Assembly: GCF_918797505.1 (NCBI RefSeq)
Contig: NC_092799.1
Location: 27,156,382-27,220,381, forward strand
DNA length: 64,000 nt
DNA from: Bemisia tabaci
Lineage: Eukaryota; Arthropoda; Insecta; Hemiptera; Aleyrodidae
Direction of reading: 5' to 3'
The notes under the pieces were generated by a model. The model had not been told where the DNA came from, did not search any database, and was given only the letters and a program-made list of their open reading frames with translations. Positions within the stretch are counted from its first letter, which is position 1. The number at the start of each line of letters is the position of its first letter. The translations under genes and the position numbers were made by a program. Positions 44,180-55,089 of the stretch are shown piece after piece.

Positions 44180-45837
44180 ATGATGAAAGGCTTCTTCTTG
44201 TTGGGACTCCTTTTGATTGGAAGAACAAGTACTATCTTCGCTAATTCACCACTTCCAACTCATTTGCATCGGCTGAGCGTACCTACAGTTCCTAAACTAA
44301 CTGTGATTCGTGAATCGTACAATGCAACTCTCTCAGTCGCGCCCGAATCATTGGAAGGAATAATTGGTCGCAGACTCAAGTTCTCCACATTCTGTAAACA
44401 AGCTTGCCTCACTGGTTGTAATCATTGTGAGAAAAAACGTGTCGGACTTCCACCATCGCTCGTTGAGCTTCTGGATTGGCACAAAAAAAAGTACTGCACC
44501 ATCGGTAAAGTGTGCCGGCCCAGTGACAAGCCTTATAACTTCGGCGATTGCTTTCGCTCTGACGCCAGAAATGCCACGAAGAGGATGTTTTTACAGTATT
44601 CGTTAACAGTGGAATTCGGCAACTGAAAGAAGACAAGGATTGCCATGCGAGTTGCTTCGGCGATACATGCATTCAGGACTTCGCGTGCTCTATCGGGAGC
44701 GATCGGTACCCTGTGCATCTTTTCTCGACCGATGATTCCGTTCAAGCCAAGATAATAATTGGGAACGATAATACCTACATCATTAATAGCACAGCTCATA
44801 AATTTCACATATCACTCGACAGTGCGTCTACTCTTGCGTTTATCCCGGAACCCAAATTTGAGATCAAGCGATATAACATAAGTGTCAGGTGTTACAAAAA
44901 GCTTGACACGGCTCCGCTATGTCAGTTGCCCGAAGATCCCGACTTCCCCGACCTCGCCAACACGATTATCTCCCTAAATGAAGGTAAAGACGCCGGGTCA
45001 GTGCGCAACGTTCATCTGAAAGTACACCAGCTCATACCCGACATCCCTGACGACGAAATGGTTTATTTACTTGATTCCGATTCGAGCGTGAAATCGATAA
45101 AACGAAGACGGCGTTACGCGTCCCAACGAATTCCTGACCCTAAATCTTTACGAAATGCTCTCATCTACCTAGCTCGTGAATCTGCCTTCAACGACTTCCG
45201 TATAATCAAATCCCTCAGCGATGTTCAAAACGCCTTCCTTCAGTTATTAAAGTCCGTATCCTACAGGAATCCTGAGGTTTTAGGTAGAGTTATAGGACAC
45301 AACAAACAGACTTCATGGTTCTCCGAGAATCTGTTCTTTTTTCAAGGCCAGAATTTCAAAACAGCAGCTGACTCAAATTCAAACTGTAACGACCAGGAAC
45401 AGATTTTCAAAGACGGAGCCTTTGTGGAGAAGATGAATGATGATATTTGTTATAAAGGAGCTGATGTTTCACACGACATTGAAAACGTCAATCTCTTCGA
45501 AGACTCTTCAATCGTCTTTTCGGACGTAAGGATTCAGAAAGTTGCGGCACGTCCGGATGAAAATTTTGAATACCCTAAACTAAAATTGGATTGGTACGAA
45601 GAATCTCCATGGTATACTGAAAAAACGGAAAGTGAAGGAACATCGAAAATTAAACCCAACATAGTGAGAACGTTCCTGATAGAAACAGGACCCACCATTG
45701 CGTGGATTCTTCTTTTGGCGGAACTTATCAAATGTTTTATTAAATTTACCAAGCAAACCTGCCTGCTATGCTTATTGTTATTATTACTGGGGTTTTCGTT
45801 CTCAGGAATAGTGGGATTTCTTCACTTTTTCCTGTGA
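44180..45837 (+). pseudogene. Virus-like membrane glycoprotein, split by a frameshift
   Basis: Two ORFs in different frames appear to be one gene of about 550 codons. The first, best started at the ATG at 44180 or 44183, opens with a signal peptide (MKGFFLLGLLLIG) and is Cys-rich up to a TGA at 44624-44626. The second frame is open from 44563 and continues the Cys-rich region, then a basic cluster KRRRR (45100-45114) that looks like a furin-type cleavage site, and ends in two hydrophobic segments (last 55 residues). Four N-glycosylation sequons are visible. The layout fits a type I envelope protein. I cannot assign a family: baculovirus F-like, PIF-like or another fusion-protein class all remain open. 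The break lies between 44563 and 44626. Confidence 0.6.
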
Positions 45838-47830
45838 ATTGGCTACAGCCAGACATATTATGAACTGTGGTTTTGTCCAATCCTATTAAAATAAATCCTG
45901 CTGTATAGCAAAAAGATGTTTTTTTTTAATATATATATTTCGGCCTTCAACAGCTGTAAAAACACGTCTTAGTAAAAAAGCACCAAAAAAAAACAACTCA
46001 TCCTGCTTACTTTTATTCTTTTATCTAGATTATTGTAGTTTGATATTTTTGAGTTGTAATGTGTACCCTAAGAAGTTTGAACGTTTTAAACTTAATTAAT
46101 AAAAGTACCTCTATCTAAATTACTCCTTTTTTAAAATATATACTTCCTAATGATTAATGTGATTTGCATTGCTTCGACCTAGAAACTAAAAACAAATAAG
46201 TGGTTGACTAAAACGGAGTGCGAGCATTTCTACGTTTTTTATCACTCTTCAATGAGCCTATCAGCGACTCGATGTCCACGCAAACATGTCAGCCCTACCA
46301 AATTGTATCGGTTGTGTAACCGACACTTAAAAATATAAAATAATGGTTGATACAAAAGATGAAACCCCGCAATTTTTGAGTTACCATATAGAATTAGTGT
46401 AGGCTTAAAAGTTTTTCAAACTTTGGACACTTCTTTTTAGTTTAAAATTATTATATTGAGCAATTTCCGTAGTGAAAAAATTATTAATACACACCTAAAA
46501 ATCACTGGTTTTTATATTATATATAAAATTGAGGATTATTATATATTAAATTAAGGATTTTGCGTACTGAGAAAAATTTTACTACACACCTAAAAATCAC
46601 TGGTTTTTATAAAAATGAAAGTTTTCATTTTGAAAAAGAGAAACTGACTTATTGGTAATGGTTTTATCGAGAAGACTCCACGAACAATTTGGTGATAGTT
46701 TTGAAATACTTCGTTTCATCTGGCCTAATCGCTGCACTGAATATAACTACTAGAAAATGTTGCTAAATGTGACGAAACTTCTTTCTAATGACTTTCCTCA
46801 CTTAGTAATAAACATCTCAATTCAAATTGGCACTTTTCCTTAACATTAGAGTCTCCTTTAGCAAATATTGCCAAAGAATCCATGATCGATACTGATGTAT
46901 TACCGCAAATTACTCTTTTGTCTCCGACTCAGGATTAGCGACGCGTAACTGACCGAACGGACATTTTCGTCCATGGAATTTTTGTGTATGCAAATAATTA
47001 TTTTCTTGTGAAAAACGGTACTTATAGGTACTTGGCAGTGTACTATTAAAGGAATAAGAAGCGTCCAGATCAAATTTAAACGAGTTCCAATTTCGCGAGC
47101 CACTTTGGCAACCCGTTACCGCGAGGACAAAAATTTTTGTATGGGCTCCAAAATTTCAGAAAAGTCACATCCTTTACAAGGCTGATGCATACTAAAAATT
47201 TAGATCGGTCATGGCAAGGATGAGGGAGAAGAAGTTCAATTTGTCGCCCCATGCACAGTGTGTAACTTTACCCTTAAAAAACCACAAACATTCAATTGTA
47301 ATTCAAAAAAGTAAAACATTCTATTTCGAAATCGGCCAAGAATCCATCAGGCAGTACCATACTGCAACCTACAATTTGAATATTTGATTTTGAATGGAAA
47401 TCACGCTTCGAAGCCTTCATTGTATCATCAAATTCGATGTTTTTGAGTCTGCAACCTGGCAACGCTGCGGCGGGGGCAAAAAAAAGTATAGGCATGATAA
47501 TTTCAGAAAAGTCACATCTTATACCAGATGAAAACATCCTAAAAATTTAGATCGGTCAAGGCGAGGGTGAGGGAGAGAGGGTTTAATTTGTCGCCCCAAG
47601 GTCAATTTTGCTATTTTACCCATAAAAAAACACAAAAATACGTTTATTTTTCCAGGATTTCCGACAATCTATTTCGAGATTGCCCCAAAACCCATTAGAG
47701 AATACCCCACTACAACATCCAACTTGAATTATTGATGTGCATTCAAAGTCCGTAATAAGTGAGTTGAAGCGCACCGTTTACGAGTTAATATAGTTTCCTT
47801 CAAAAGTCAATTTTCCATTACCAGAACATA
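45838..47830. other. Intergenic stretch with diverged direct repeats
   Basis: AATAAA at about 45889 may end the preceding gene. Two diverged direct repeats lie about 347 bases apart (47120-47400 and 47470-47735; shared aaatttagatcggtca and tttgtcgcccca). No ORF of substance. Confidence 0.5.
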
Positions 47831-47956
47831 ATGTTTGCATCGCTAGTTATTATACTAATTACTGTCTTTATCATCCTATGGTTTATGCGAAGAACATTCC
47901 AGGATGAAATAGAGGTCAACCGTCCCAAAACTCCGGCACAAAGTGAAGAACATTAA
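47831..47956 (+). CDS. Small membrane ORF upstream of the PIF-5-like gene
   Basis: 41 codons from ATG to TAA. The first 18 residues are a hydrophobic segment (MFASLVIILITVFIILWF) followed by a basic MRR and a charged tail, i.e. an N-terminal membrane anchor. It ends 75 bases before the PIF-5-like ATG on the same strand. Large nuclear arthropod viruses carry very small per os infectivity membrane proteins (PIF-7 is one), so it is a candidate for that group, but nothing beyond size and topology supports this. Confidence 0.45.
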   Translation: MFASLVIILITVFIILWFMRRTFQDEIEVNRPKTPAQSEEH

Positions 47957-48031
47957 AAAAGAGATAGAACATTTGGGAAAGTTCCGAAAGATCGCATTTG
48001 ACGCCTTGAAGCAACAAAAGTACCATTTACA

Positions 48032-49249
48032 ATGGTGGGGAAAACGTCTATCAAACATTTAACGCGATCCATCAGGGAAACGTTTAGCAACGGGTCAGAA
48101 GCAGCACGTGCGGAAATCGAAACGCTCTTAAGGAATGCCGATACAGGAGTGGATATTGCGGATGCAGCTTTCAGAAGAATTAAGTTAACGAAGAGAAATG
48201 GTGTCCTGTTTGCCAACGAAGTTCACTTATCAAAGTTTGCAAAAATTCTACGTAGCGGTGATCTGGTCCGTCTACTGAAAGTTGCAGGAATAAAACACAC
48301 AGTGACGGTTGCTCAAAAAAAAGCATTCACTGATATAATGGGCGAAACAGCCGAAACAACCCTCCATTCGATAAAGGAAATGTCGCGAAGCTTGAAGAAG
48401 AAAAAACCTCATCTAGACGTTACGGATGACACAATGAGCTCCATGTCGAAAGCAGCTAAAGCAGAAGTCCAGGAAATTGAGAAAGCCGTCTCGAAAAAAT
48501 TTTACAAGAAGCCGCTTGTAAAACTCACATTGGGAACTATCCTCGTCACCTCGACGGGATTCGTCATGCATGCTCTTCGCGAACGGAAAGGATGTTGGAT
48601 GATAACTACAATTGATCAAAAAAATTCATCGTGTAAAATTCAAGCGTTCTCTTGTGACAAAAGCATTTCTGACAAATCGGTGATGTGTAGGACTCCATCG
48701 ATCCAAAATTATTATAACGACACGTTACAACTTATGAACATTTTTCAACAGGGCAATGAGAAAGAATTAGCTAAACTAAAAAATTACCTCACGATACCAA
48801 CAGATCAGTTCGATTTGATGAAACTACTAGAAAATAATTTTGATGATATTTCCAAGTATTTCCAAGATCCGAACAATCGTTTACAGTTGGAACCTTGTTC
48901 TTTGACCGATAATAGAATCGAGGGCGCGGGCAGGGAGATTTGTCGCATGTGCGACCCGGCTGCAAATCCGAAAAGTACTGCCTTCATCAATCCAATGCAG
49001 TACGCTGAAAATATTACTTTTGTCTGTGTCGCAAACCCGAACGTGTTGGATGTCATCAGTGATATTGTTGTAACTACTGGAGTGAATCTTTGGGACACGG
49101 TAAGCTTCCCTGGAGTGCTACGAACTTTTAAGTACGTCGTTCTCGCTATTCTAATATTTATGCTTCTAACTTCAATTGTTATTCCTATTTACCGAATTTT
49201 CAATGCACCACAACAACAAGGATACATCCTTCATCAAGACGAGGCGTAA
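48032..49249 (+). CDS. PIF-5 / ODV-E56-like envelope protein (endogenous virus-like)
   Basis: 405 residues, intact. PIF-5 (ODV-E56) is an occlusion-derived-virion envelope protein needed for oral infection in baculoviruses and is also found in nudiviruses. Supporting features: a hydrophobic segment at about 162-182 followed by GCWM (187-190), a Cys-rich ectodomain-like region, the motif CRMCDPAANPKS (304-315) followed by YAENITFVCVANP (324-336), and a C-terminal transmembrane segment at about 368-390 with a short tail. Cys spacing and the C-terminal anchor match the family; baculovirus members are about 350-380 residues. It follows the 41-residue membrane ORF. No intron or frame break. Whether it is expressed in the host cannot be judged. 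Confidence 0.7.
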   Translation: MVGKTSIKHLTRSIRETFSNGSEAARAEIETLLRNADTGVDIADAAFRRIKLTKRNGVLFANEVHLSKFAKILRSGDLVRLLKVAGIKHTVTVAQKKAFTDIMGETAETTLHSIKEMSRSLKKKKPHLDVTDDTMSSMSKAAKAEVQEIEKAVSKKFYKKPLVKLTLGTILVTSTGFVMHALRERKGCWMITTIDQKNSSCKIQAFSCDKSISDKSVMCRTPSIQNYYNDTLQLMNIFQQGNEKELAKLKNYLTIPTDQFDLMKLLENNFDDISKYFQDPNNRLQLEPCSLTDNRIEGAGREICRMCDPAANPKSTAFINPMQYAENITFVCVANPNVLDVISDIVVTTGVNLWDTVSFPGVLRTFKYVVLAILIFMLLTSIVIPIYRIFNAPQQQGYILHQDEA

Positions 49250-49444
49250 GTTTTCCATACATCGGGTATTTTGAGCGTTCTTCAATTTCCAAACCGCGGT
49301 GAGTTTCCATTCTCACGAAGTCGCAAGTATTTCATTCCGAAAATTGTGACGCAATAATAGCCCACAATGACATTTGAATGGTAAGTACTGTATTCATTAA
49401 AAATAAGACTTCCAAAATTATAGACAGATACATCGGTTGTTTAT

Positions 49445-50707
49445 TTATTCATATTTACGGTTTCGCGATGACATCGGAATACGAAATATAGTTTTACAGC
49501 CATTCTTCACGCAGAAAACATTTATACCTTCGTTTTCAACTAGTGAATCATTTCGATGAACCACATTTAAAGCCAAATTTTTAAACACAGCGACGGTCTG
49601 TAACCAACGGCCGGCCAAATTAGGAGAATCGATCAGGACGGGATAAACTTGGCGATTATGTATAAACCCCACCACCGCACCTTCAGTGATGCCTTGCAGC
49701 ACGTTGAGTAGAGCGTTATAATCTCTCTTTGCGAATCCGTAAAAACACCGCGCCACTCCATGCCATGAAAACCAAACTGATCCATGAGGAACAGAGAACC
49801 AAAAAGCATAATTACGGAAATCAAAAGATGCCTCGTGGCTGAATTTTTCAATTTCGCACGATGATGCCTGTTTTGCAAAAACCTCTTGACATTGAACTAC
49901 TGAAAGCTCAGGTTCATCGAGAGTCGTCAAAGCGTAAAAACTTTCGATTATTCGTATATGATAATTTGAGATCCATTCGATGAACTCCTCTGGCCGAGAC
50001 TTCTCCTTGGTCATCGATGTTAAAATGAACAGAGCTTCCAAGTAGCCAATTGCCTCGCTGTTGCAGAATTTTGATGCGTTTGCGAAAATGCCAAATGTTT
50101 TATCGATAAGCAAGTGCTTGTAAAACACAATAGAACTTGCATGTTTACCGATGAATGTCTCTAGTAATTTGAACTCAGCAATACTGTGAAAATCATTGAC
50201 GAAGACAGGGTATTGTCCGTGAGTGTGATATTCACCGAAGGCCATCAATATGATCGTCATTCCCAAATCACACTTCGTGAGTTGTTCATTTTTAAACAGC
50301 GATTCTGAGTAGGCTTTCAAATCTCCCAATTCTTGTGTAATTACATATCCGGTTAAATATGCAGTCTCGTTTACTTGAAGAGTAATTTTTTTCACTGCAT
50401 CATTTCGCGCATCGTCGACAATGACGATAAAAGGTTCACTTCTGCCGATCATATAGGATGGACACTTATTCCCTTCGAAGTCAGCATAACGGTCAAAGTT
50501 TGGATGGCTTTTGCGAGGTAATAAGTTTCCATCGTCGTATACGTTATACAGGAATACTCTCGTCGGAGGATCGTGTTTTTGTAAGAACTCAGTGACTGTA
50601 TCGACGACCATTGTGCTTTTGAGATTTTCATGAAACGCACGTTGTTTTATTAGGACATATGCACGACGTATCCATCGACGGAAGAGATCCTTTGCAAAAA
50701 TGATCAA
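49445..50707 (-). CDS. Unrecognised 420-residue virus-like ORF
   Basis: Intact, no recognised motif, signal peptide or transmembrane segment. It starts with a basic amphipathic stretch (MIIFAKDLFRRWIRRAYVLI) and otherwise looks like a globular, probably soluble protein (Cys scattered, Trp/Tyr/Phe-rich C-terminal half). It lies between the PIF-5-like gene and the broken kinase, tail to tail with the former. Length and intronless structure match its neighbours. Confidence 0.5.
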   Translation of the reverse strand: MIIFAKDLFRRWIRRAYVLIKQRAFHENLKSTMVVDTVTEFLQKHDPPTRVFLYNVYDDGNLLPRKSHPNFDRYADFEGNKCPSYMIGRSEPFIVIVDDARNDAVKKITLQVNETAYLTGYVITQELGDLKAYSESLFKNEQLTKCDLGMTIILMAFGEYHTHGQYPVFVNDFHSIAEFKLLETFIGKHASSIVFYKHLLIDKTFGIFANASKFCNSEAIGYLEALFILTSMTKEKSRPEEFIEWISNYHIRIIESFYALTTLDEPELSVVQCQEVFAKQASSCEIEKFSHEASFDFRNYAFWFSVPHGSVWFSWHGVARCFYGFAKRDYNALLNVLQGITEGAVVGFIHNRQVYPVLIDSPNLAGRWLQTVAVFKNLALNVVHRNDSLVENEGINVFCVKNGCKTIFRIPMSSRNRKYE

Positions 50708-50833
50708 TGACAGTTAATGCACGCAATTGCATTGGCTAAAGTAAACCTCCTTTGTGACAGAGGAGCTTCAGCGGCAGTCATAAGACCTTTGTAGGTTAGC
50801 TGTAGTCAAAAAATCCGGAAAAAGTATAATCAT

Positions 50834-51760
50834 TTAGCGTAAGCTATAGTCGGTTAGGAAAAATTTATTTGGTACTATAATTAAGAGGAAAGTACCTTCA
50901 CAAGTGTCCAGAAGCTTAAAAAAAATTGACCGTTGACGATCCAGTACATGAATGTATCCCTTATCGTTTCCCTCACCTATCGAAATTGGATATCCAGGTA
51001 TACTTACATATATCCGAGCGGCGATTTCCCTTTGAGAATCACTCAGAATGATTGAATATGTTGAAAATATAGGTACGCGCAATAATGAAAACAGGTTGCT
51101 TTACAAAGTTTGCAGAATAAACGAAAAAGTCATGTTGGGTCTCATGATGATTGTAGTTAGTCGCATCGAAAGTATCGTTGATACCTCCTCGTAACAAGAG
51201 AGCTTTAGTTACGATCAGATGATGACTGCAGTCGAGTAAATCAGTCGGTAAGAGTAACCCTCTTGAATGTCTGCAGTAGGCAATAGTCTTTAGAGTTTCG
51301 GGAAGAATTACAAAACGGTGCAACGTAAGATAAACAGCGGCGATGCGAGGGCCAAGAACGGTAAGATTCGAAAAACAATGTCGGTCTCTGACGACGAAAA
51401 TAAGATGATTCACATCTTGGTGTAGATTTGCGTCATTCAAAATATCAGTGTACGCATCCCACAAGATCCTGCATCAACTGAACGATTATGATGGTACCAA
51501 AAACCTCGGGGTTAGCAGATACATGATCGAGCGCGTAGAGAAGGTTCAAGTTGCAGGAAGGACCTTCGGTTATATACAGACATTCCTGGTTGATTCTAAA
51601 GTAGGATCTTGCGCAGGAACAACACTAATGTACTTTTCCCTGTTCCATTCATACCCTCTGTACAAACGGTCTCGTACTTTTGCCAACGATTCAAAACCGA
51701 AAATAATTCACACAGGAGGAGGATCAGAAGTTTGCTCACTCCATATCCATATCCCAATAC
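50834..51760 (-). pseudogene. P-loop nucleoside/nucleotide kinase-like pseudogene
   Basis: Reading on the - strand, a Walker A motif TEGMNGTGKSTL (codons for GMNGTGKSTL at 51626-51655) resembles thymidylate/deoxynucleoside kinases. The frame stops about ten codons later. Coding-looking sequence continues in a second frame (to about 51440), a third (51039-51473, no ATG) and perhaps a fourth (50834-51082). At least two frameshifts separate them. Nudiviruses often carry thymidine-kinase-like genes, which fits the neighbourhood. Substrate specificity cannot be read from the fragments. Confidence 0.55.
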
Positions 51761-51893
51761 CTACATAAAATTTTCTCCTGCTTTTGTTTTGATTAATTCT
51801 CGTGGGTATACATTGGTCTCGTCCTGGTCAAATTCACGGGTTTTAATCTAGAATCCCACTAAAAAGCCGAACGAAGAAACAAGCCTCCTTTAG

Positions 51894-52205
51894 GTACTTC
51901 GTTTGTTCTATTCGATACGTGATGCTGCTGAACAAGACATTTCCACATCGTATCGAGTATTCTGTGAAACATCTTCATTTTTAAATTTATTCACAGCGAA
52001 GGAAGTTCTTTTCAATAGCATATTGACATGTCCTCCATCGAAAAAAGTGCCCGATAATGTTTCTGCTCCGATGTTCATTCTCGTGCGAACTAATTTTCCT
52101 AGACTGACTGAGCTGATTATATACAATTTCACTGTTGTGCCAATGGTTACGGTCATTTCTGTTGCCTTTTTGCTCTCATTTGGATTTATCTCACTTGAAT
52201 GGTAA
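51894..52205 (+). CDS. Small membrane-type ORF, start unclear
   Basis: An open frame of about 100 codons ending in a hydrophobic segment (VVPMVTVISVAFLLSFGFIS) and TGG TAA. There is no ATG near its beginning, so it is either a truncated gene or its start was lost. It lies 66 bases before the next ORF on the same strand. Candidate short envelope protein; weak support. Confidence 0.35.
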   Translation, partial: VLRLFYSIRDAAEQDISTSYRVFCETSSFLNLFTAKEVLFNSILTCPPSKKVPDNVSAPMFILVRTNFPRLTELIIYNFTVVPMVTVISVAFLLSFGFISLEW

Positions 52206-52271
52206 ACCTTCAGTCTCTTTTTATTCCTTAAAAAGGAGACAGAAGATATAGAATATTTAGCGCGTGCAAAT

Positions 52272-53207
52272 ATGGCCAGAAATAAGGGTCTTGTGCCTTT
52301 TGCCATCGCCGCATTGGAAGATCAGCATCGGAACATAATTTTCGAGCGCGAATATGTACCTAACTTATTCACGTATGCGCTTCCGTATCGGGTTCGCCTT
52401 CCTATAGATTCATTTGTTCAAGGAGAGGAAAGATTCATTCGTGATCGCCTAGGTCAGATCGTTCCAATAACGATCCGTGCGGTGCCTGATGGAGTATGGG
52501 CCAGGGTGAATCGCGCCGTGCGAAAAAAAACCGATCTCATAGACGATCAAGGTTATGCGTACGGTAGATTGTTTGCTTTTACGGATGTAAACCTTGATGC
52601 TGAGCTCCTGAACACTCTGAAAATAAACGAGACTGTCGCAACTCACCCACTAAAATCGTTAAACATACCGTATGTGCGGACCGTTCAAAAGGTTATACCG
52701 GAGCATAATTTTTACACGAGCTATGTCGATCCACGCTTTGGTGAAACTGTGATTGCTAGTACGAACAATGCGGAGGATATGATCCTGCTCGAGTACCGCT
52801 ACTTTCAAGATAGATTCACGGAGAGTAATGTCTACTTTGACTCACGCGCGGGTGCGATGTACCAATTCGTTCCACCTTCTAATCACGCTCTAATAATATT
52901 GATAATGCCCGGTAATTTCACTTGCATCGATGACCATAGCGGATATTTTCATTTTCCGGAGAAGGATTTGATATTTTGGGTAAAATCTAAGGTTCATTTG
53001 TCCGGAATTCGAAATAATGATGCTACTCTCTCACGGACACACGTAAGCAGTATAAAAACGATCGATGAATATTTAATGCGAATAATTCGTTCCTTTTTCA
53101 AAATAATGAGAATATCCCGCGTTTACTCGACCAACGGTGAACAAGTTGTCGGTCATGATCGATACATAACTGTAACGGTTGGTGATCCCACGAACATATA
53201 CGCTTAA
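52272..53207 (+). CDS. Unrecognised 311-residue virus-like ORF (possible structural protein)
   Basis: Intact, begins MARNKGLVPFAIAALEDQ, no signal peptide or membrane segment, beta-rich in appearance. I do not recognise a motif. Size and lack of enzyme signatures would fit a capsid-type protein such as the VP39/31K group of nudiviruses, but this is a guess. It is followed 126 bases later by another ORF on the same strand. Confidence 0.45.
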   Translation: MARNKGLVPFAIAALEDQHRNIIFEREYVPNLFTYALPYRVRLPIDSFVQGEERFIRDRLGQIVPITIRAVPDGVWARVNRAVRKKTDLIDDQGYAYGRLFAFTDVNLDAELLNTLKINETVATHPLKSLNIPYVRTVQKVIPEHNFYTSYVDPRFGETVIASTNNAEDMILLEYRYFQDRFTESNVYFDSRAGAMYQFVPPSNHALIILIMPGNFTCIDDHSGYFHFPEKDLIFWVKSKVHLSGIRNNDATLSRTHVSSIKTIDEYLMRIIRSFFKIMRISRVYSTNGEQVVGHDRYITVTVGDPTNIYA

Positions 53208-53333
53208 AAAGTTGATTCCAAGTGCCGATGGATAATATAGTATTGAATATAAGCGGAAAGCTAAAGTACACGATCAAGCTTTTGAATACCTTGACGGCCT
53301 GAAAAGTTTAAATCCAACTTTATCGATCCAAAT

Positions 53334-55079
53334 ATGCCTAGGCGGAAGCACTACTTCAAAGTACCTCAAGCAAAACGGCATGCTCCTGAGAGAGAGTCGC
53401 GCGTTGTCGATTGCGCTCTCACAGGCTCACCGGAAGGGATTTCTAATTCGTCTACATCACTAGCATTCGAAGGGGATTCGCGCGAGAAACCTCCTCTTTT
53501 TGCATGCTCATCTCAACGACGTCGAATTGATTTTTCGAGTTTACAATCGGAAAATCACCCCGAGCAAATATTCGAATCGCCTCCGGTCCTTTTCGGAGGT
53601 ACACTTTCATATAATCCAATAAAATTTCCAAGCAGCCCATTAGCAAGGGGTGACTTCGAACCGGATACCTTAATCGTAGAAAGTTGCAAGTTAAATCATA
53701 CAATTCAGCAAAAACCAAGCAAACTTGCGGATTTCCTAGAGGAAAAAACCCTTGGACCGAAGGAACTTGAAGCTCATATCAAAGGAGGAGAATGTTCTGA
53801 GGCGATTGCTCGACCAAAAGTGGACGAACTTTGCGATCCGCCGTTCAAAATCGACTCTGAATATGAACAGCTCGTGGCTCACTCAGAAAGGCCAGTATTT
53901 GTCCCGTTAATGAAAGAAATACCGTTAAAAACTACTGCAAAATTAACACAACATGTTACTAATGAGGCTTATCCGTTAGAAGTTAATAAAATAGAAGATT
54001 GGGTGTACGTTTCAATACCAATGATTTTCGTAGATGCAGAGGAAAATGGTCGGGATCGTCCTGAAATGAATCTTTATCAAATAGAATATAAGACTTTGAA
54101 AAAAATTATGTCTCAAGCCTTAGAGATAGATTCAGCGTCAAACTCTCGTCAGTACGAAATTTTCCGAGAAAAATTCAAGATCCAAATGAACTTTTTGCGA
54201 CTCTCAGAAACTGTAACTTCAAAAGATCAGTCAGAATTAGACTGTTGGAAGTCGCTCGTGAAATACATGGACATTACTGAAACGGTTTTATCGATGATTG
54301 AGAGTCATGAAACTGACGAGGAATATAAAGATGTATGTGGTGAAGGGATCAGTTTCGATATAATACGACGGTTCACAAATGATCCTCGCACCCACATTTT
54401 GAAAGATTACGAAAAGTGCTCTTGGAGAGGAATAGTTTCATACAGTCAGTTGAAAAATAAACGTGATCTGGTGGAACAAGCTAGATTAGAGAATAACGAT
54501 ACCGATTTAAACCGTATTTACTATATACTCGGTCATTTCCTTCGCACCATTCTCTTTGACAAATCTAAATTGTGCAATACGGTTGCAAAAATTTTCAATA
54601 TAACTCTTGTCTTTGTTGAAATTGCGCAACAATCAAAACCTGTCTCCGGCTACAGTTTAGATACTTGCGTGATTAATAACTTAGCAGGTTTTTTAATTGA
54701 CATTTTAATTAGAACTCGCAACATCAGCAGATGGCGCCGATTAAAGTATTCCAAGCTGATGTTGAGTGATATGGCATACAATTATGACAGAGGTCATAAT
54801 ATCATGGTTGCGTTATGTCAGCTTGAAACTCCCAGAGAGCGTATTCAAAAACTAATAGGGATTTTGAAAAAGCACGAGAAACTAAAGCAACTTTTTTCGA
54901 TAAAAATGTACGATGAATACGAGCGAATCTTAGGTAAACAAGAGAGGGAGATCTTCGGGGAAAAATATTATTTTTTCGATTTAGTTTTTTTAAAAAACTT
55001 TTTAGAGTCCGACATCTTTCAGAGACTGATTAAAGATCCACAACAATATATAGAATTGCTGCAAAGTGAAAAACTGTAA
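53334..55079 (+). CDS. Unrecognised 581-residue virus-like ORF
   Basis: Intact. The first 180 residues are Ser/Pro/Glu-rich and probably disordered, starting with a basic patch (MPRRKHYFKVPQAKRH). The remainder is mostly helical and charged, with possible coiled-coil stretches near the end (LIGILKKHEKLKQLF). No family recognised. It is the last ORF of the left virus-like block and is followed directly by a 301-bp tandem duplication. Confidence 0.5.
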   Translation: MPRRKHYFKVPQAKRHAPERESRVVDCALTGSPEGISNSSTSLAFEGDSREKPPLFACSSQRRRIDFSSLQSENHPEQIFESPPVLFGGTLSYNPIKFPSSPLARGDFEPDTLIVESCKLNHTIQQKPSKLADFLEEKTLGPKELEAHIKGGECSEAIARPKVDELCDPPFKIDSEYEQLVAHSERPVFVPLMKEIPLKTTAKLTQHVTNEAYPLEVNKIEDWVYVSIPMIFVDAEENGRDRPEMNLYQIEYKTLKKIMSQALEIDSASNSRQYEIFREKFKIQMNFLRLSETVTSKDQSELDCWKSLVKYMDITETVLSMIESHETDEEYKDVCGEGISFDIIRRFTNDPRTHILKDYEKCSWRGIVSYSQLKNKRDLVEQARLENNDTDLNRIYYILGHFLRTILFDKSKLCNTVAKIFNITLVFVEIAQQSKPVSGYSLDTCVINNLAGFLIDILIRTRNISRWRRLKYSKLMLSDMAYNYDRGHNIMVALCQLETPRERIQKLIGILKKHEKLKQLFSIKMYDEYERILGKQEREIFGEKYYFFDLVFLKNFLESDIFQRLIKDPQQYIELLQSEKL

Positions 55080-55089
55080 AGCTTTTAAC

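Noticed and set aside
51448..51768. 106-residue + strand ORF
   Set aside because: Antisense to the kinase-like remnant, which has the recognisable P-loop.
52503..52560. A8 run within the 311-residue ORF as a possible frameshift site
   Set aside because: The frame is open through it and nothing suggests an alternative product.
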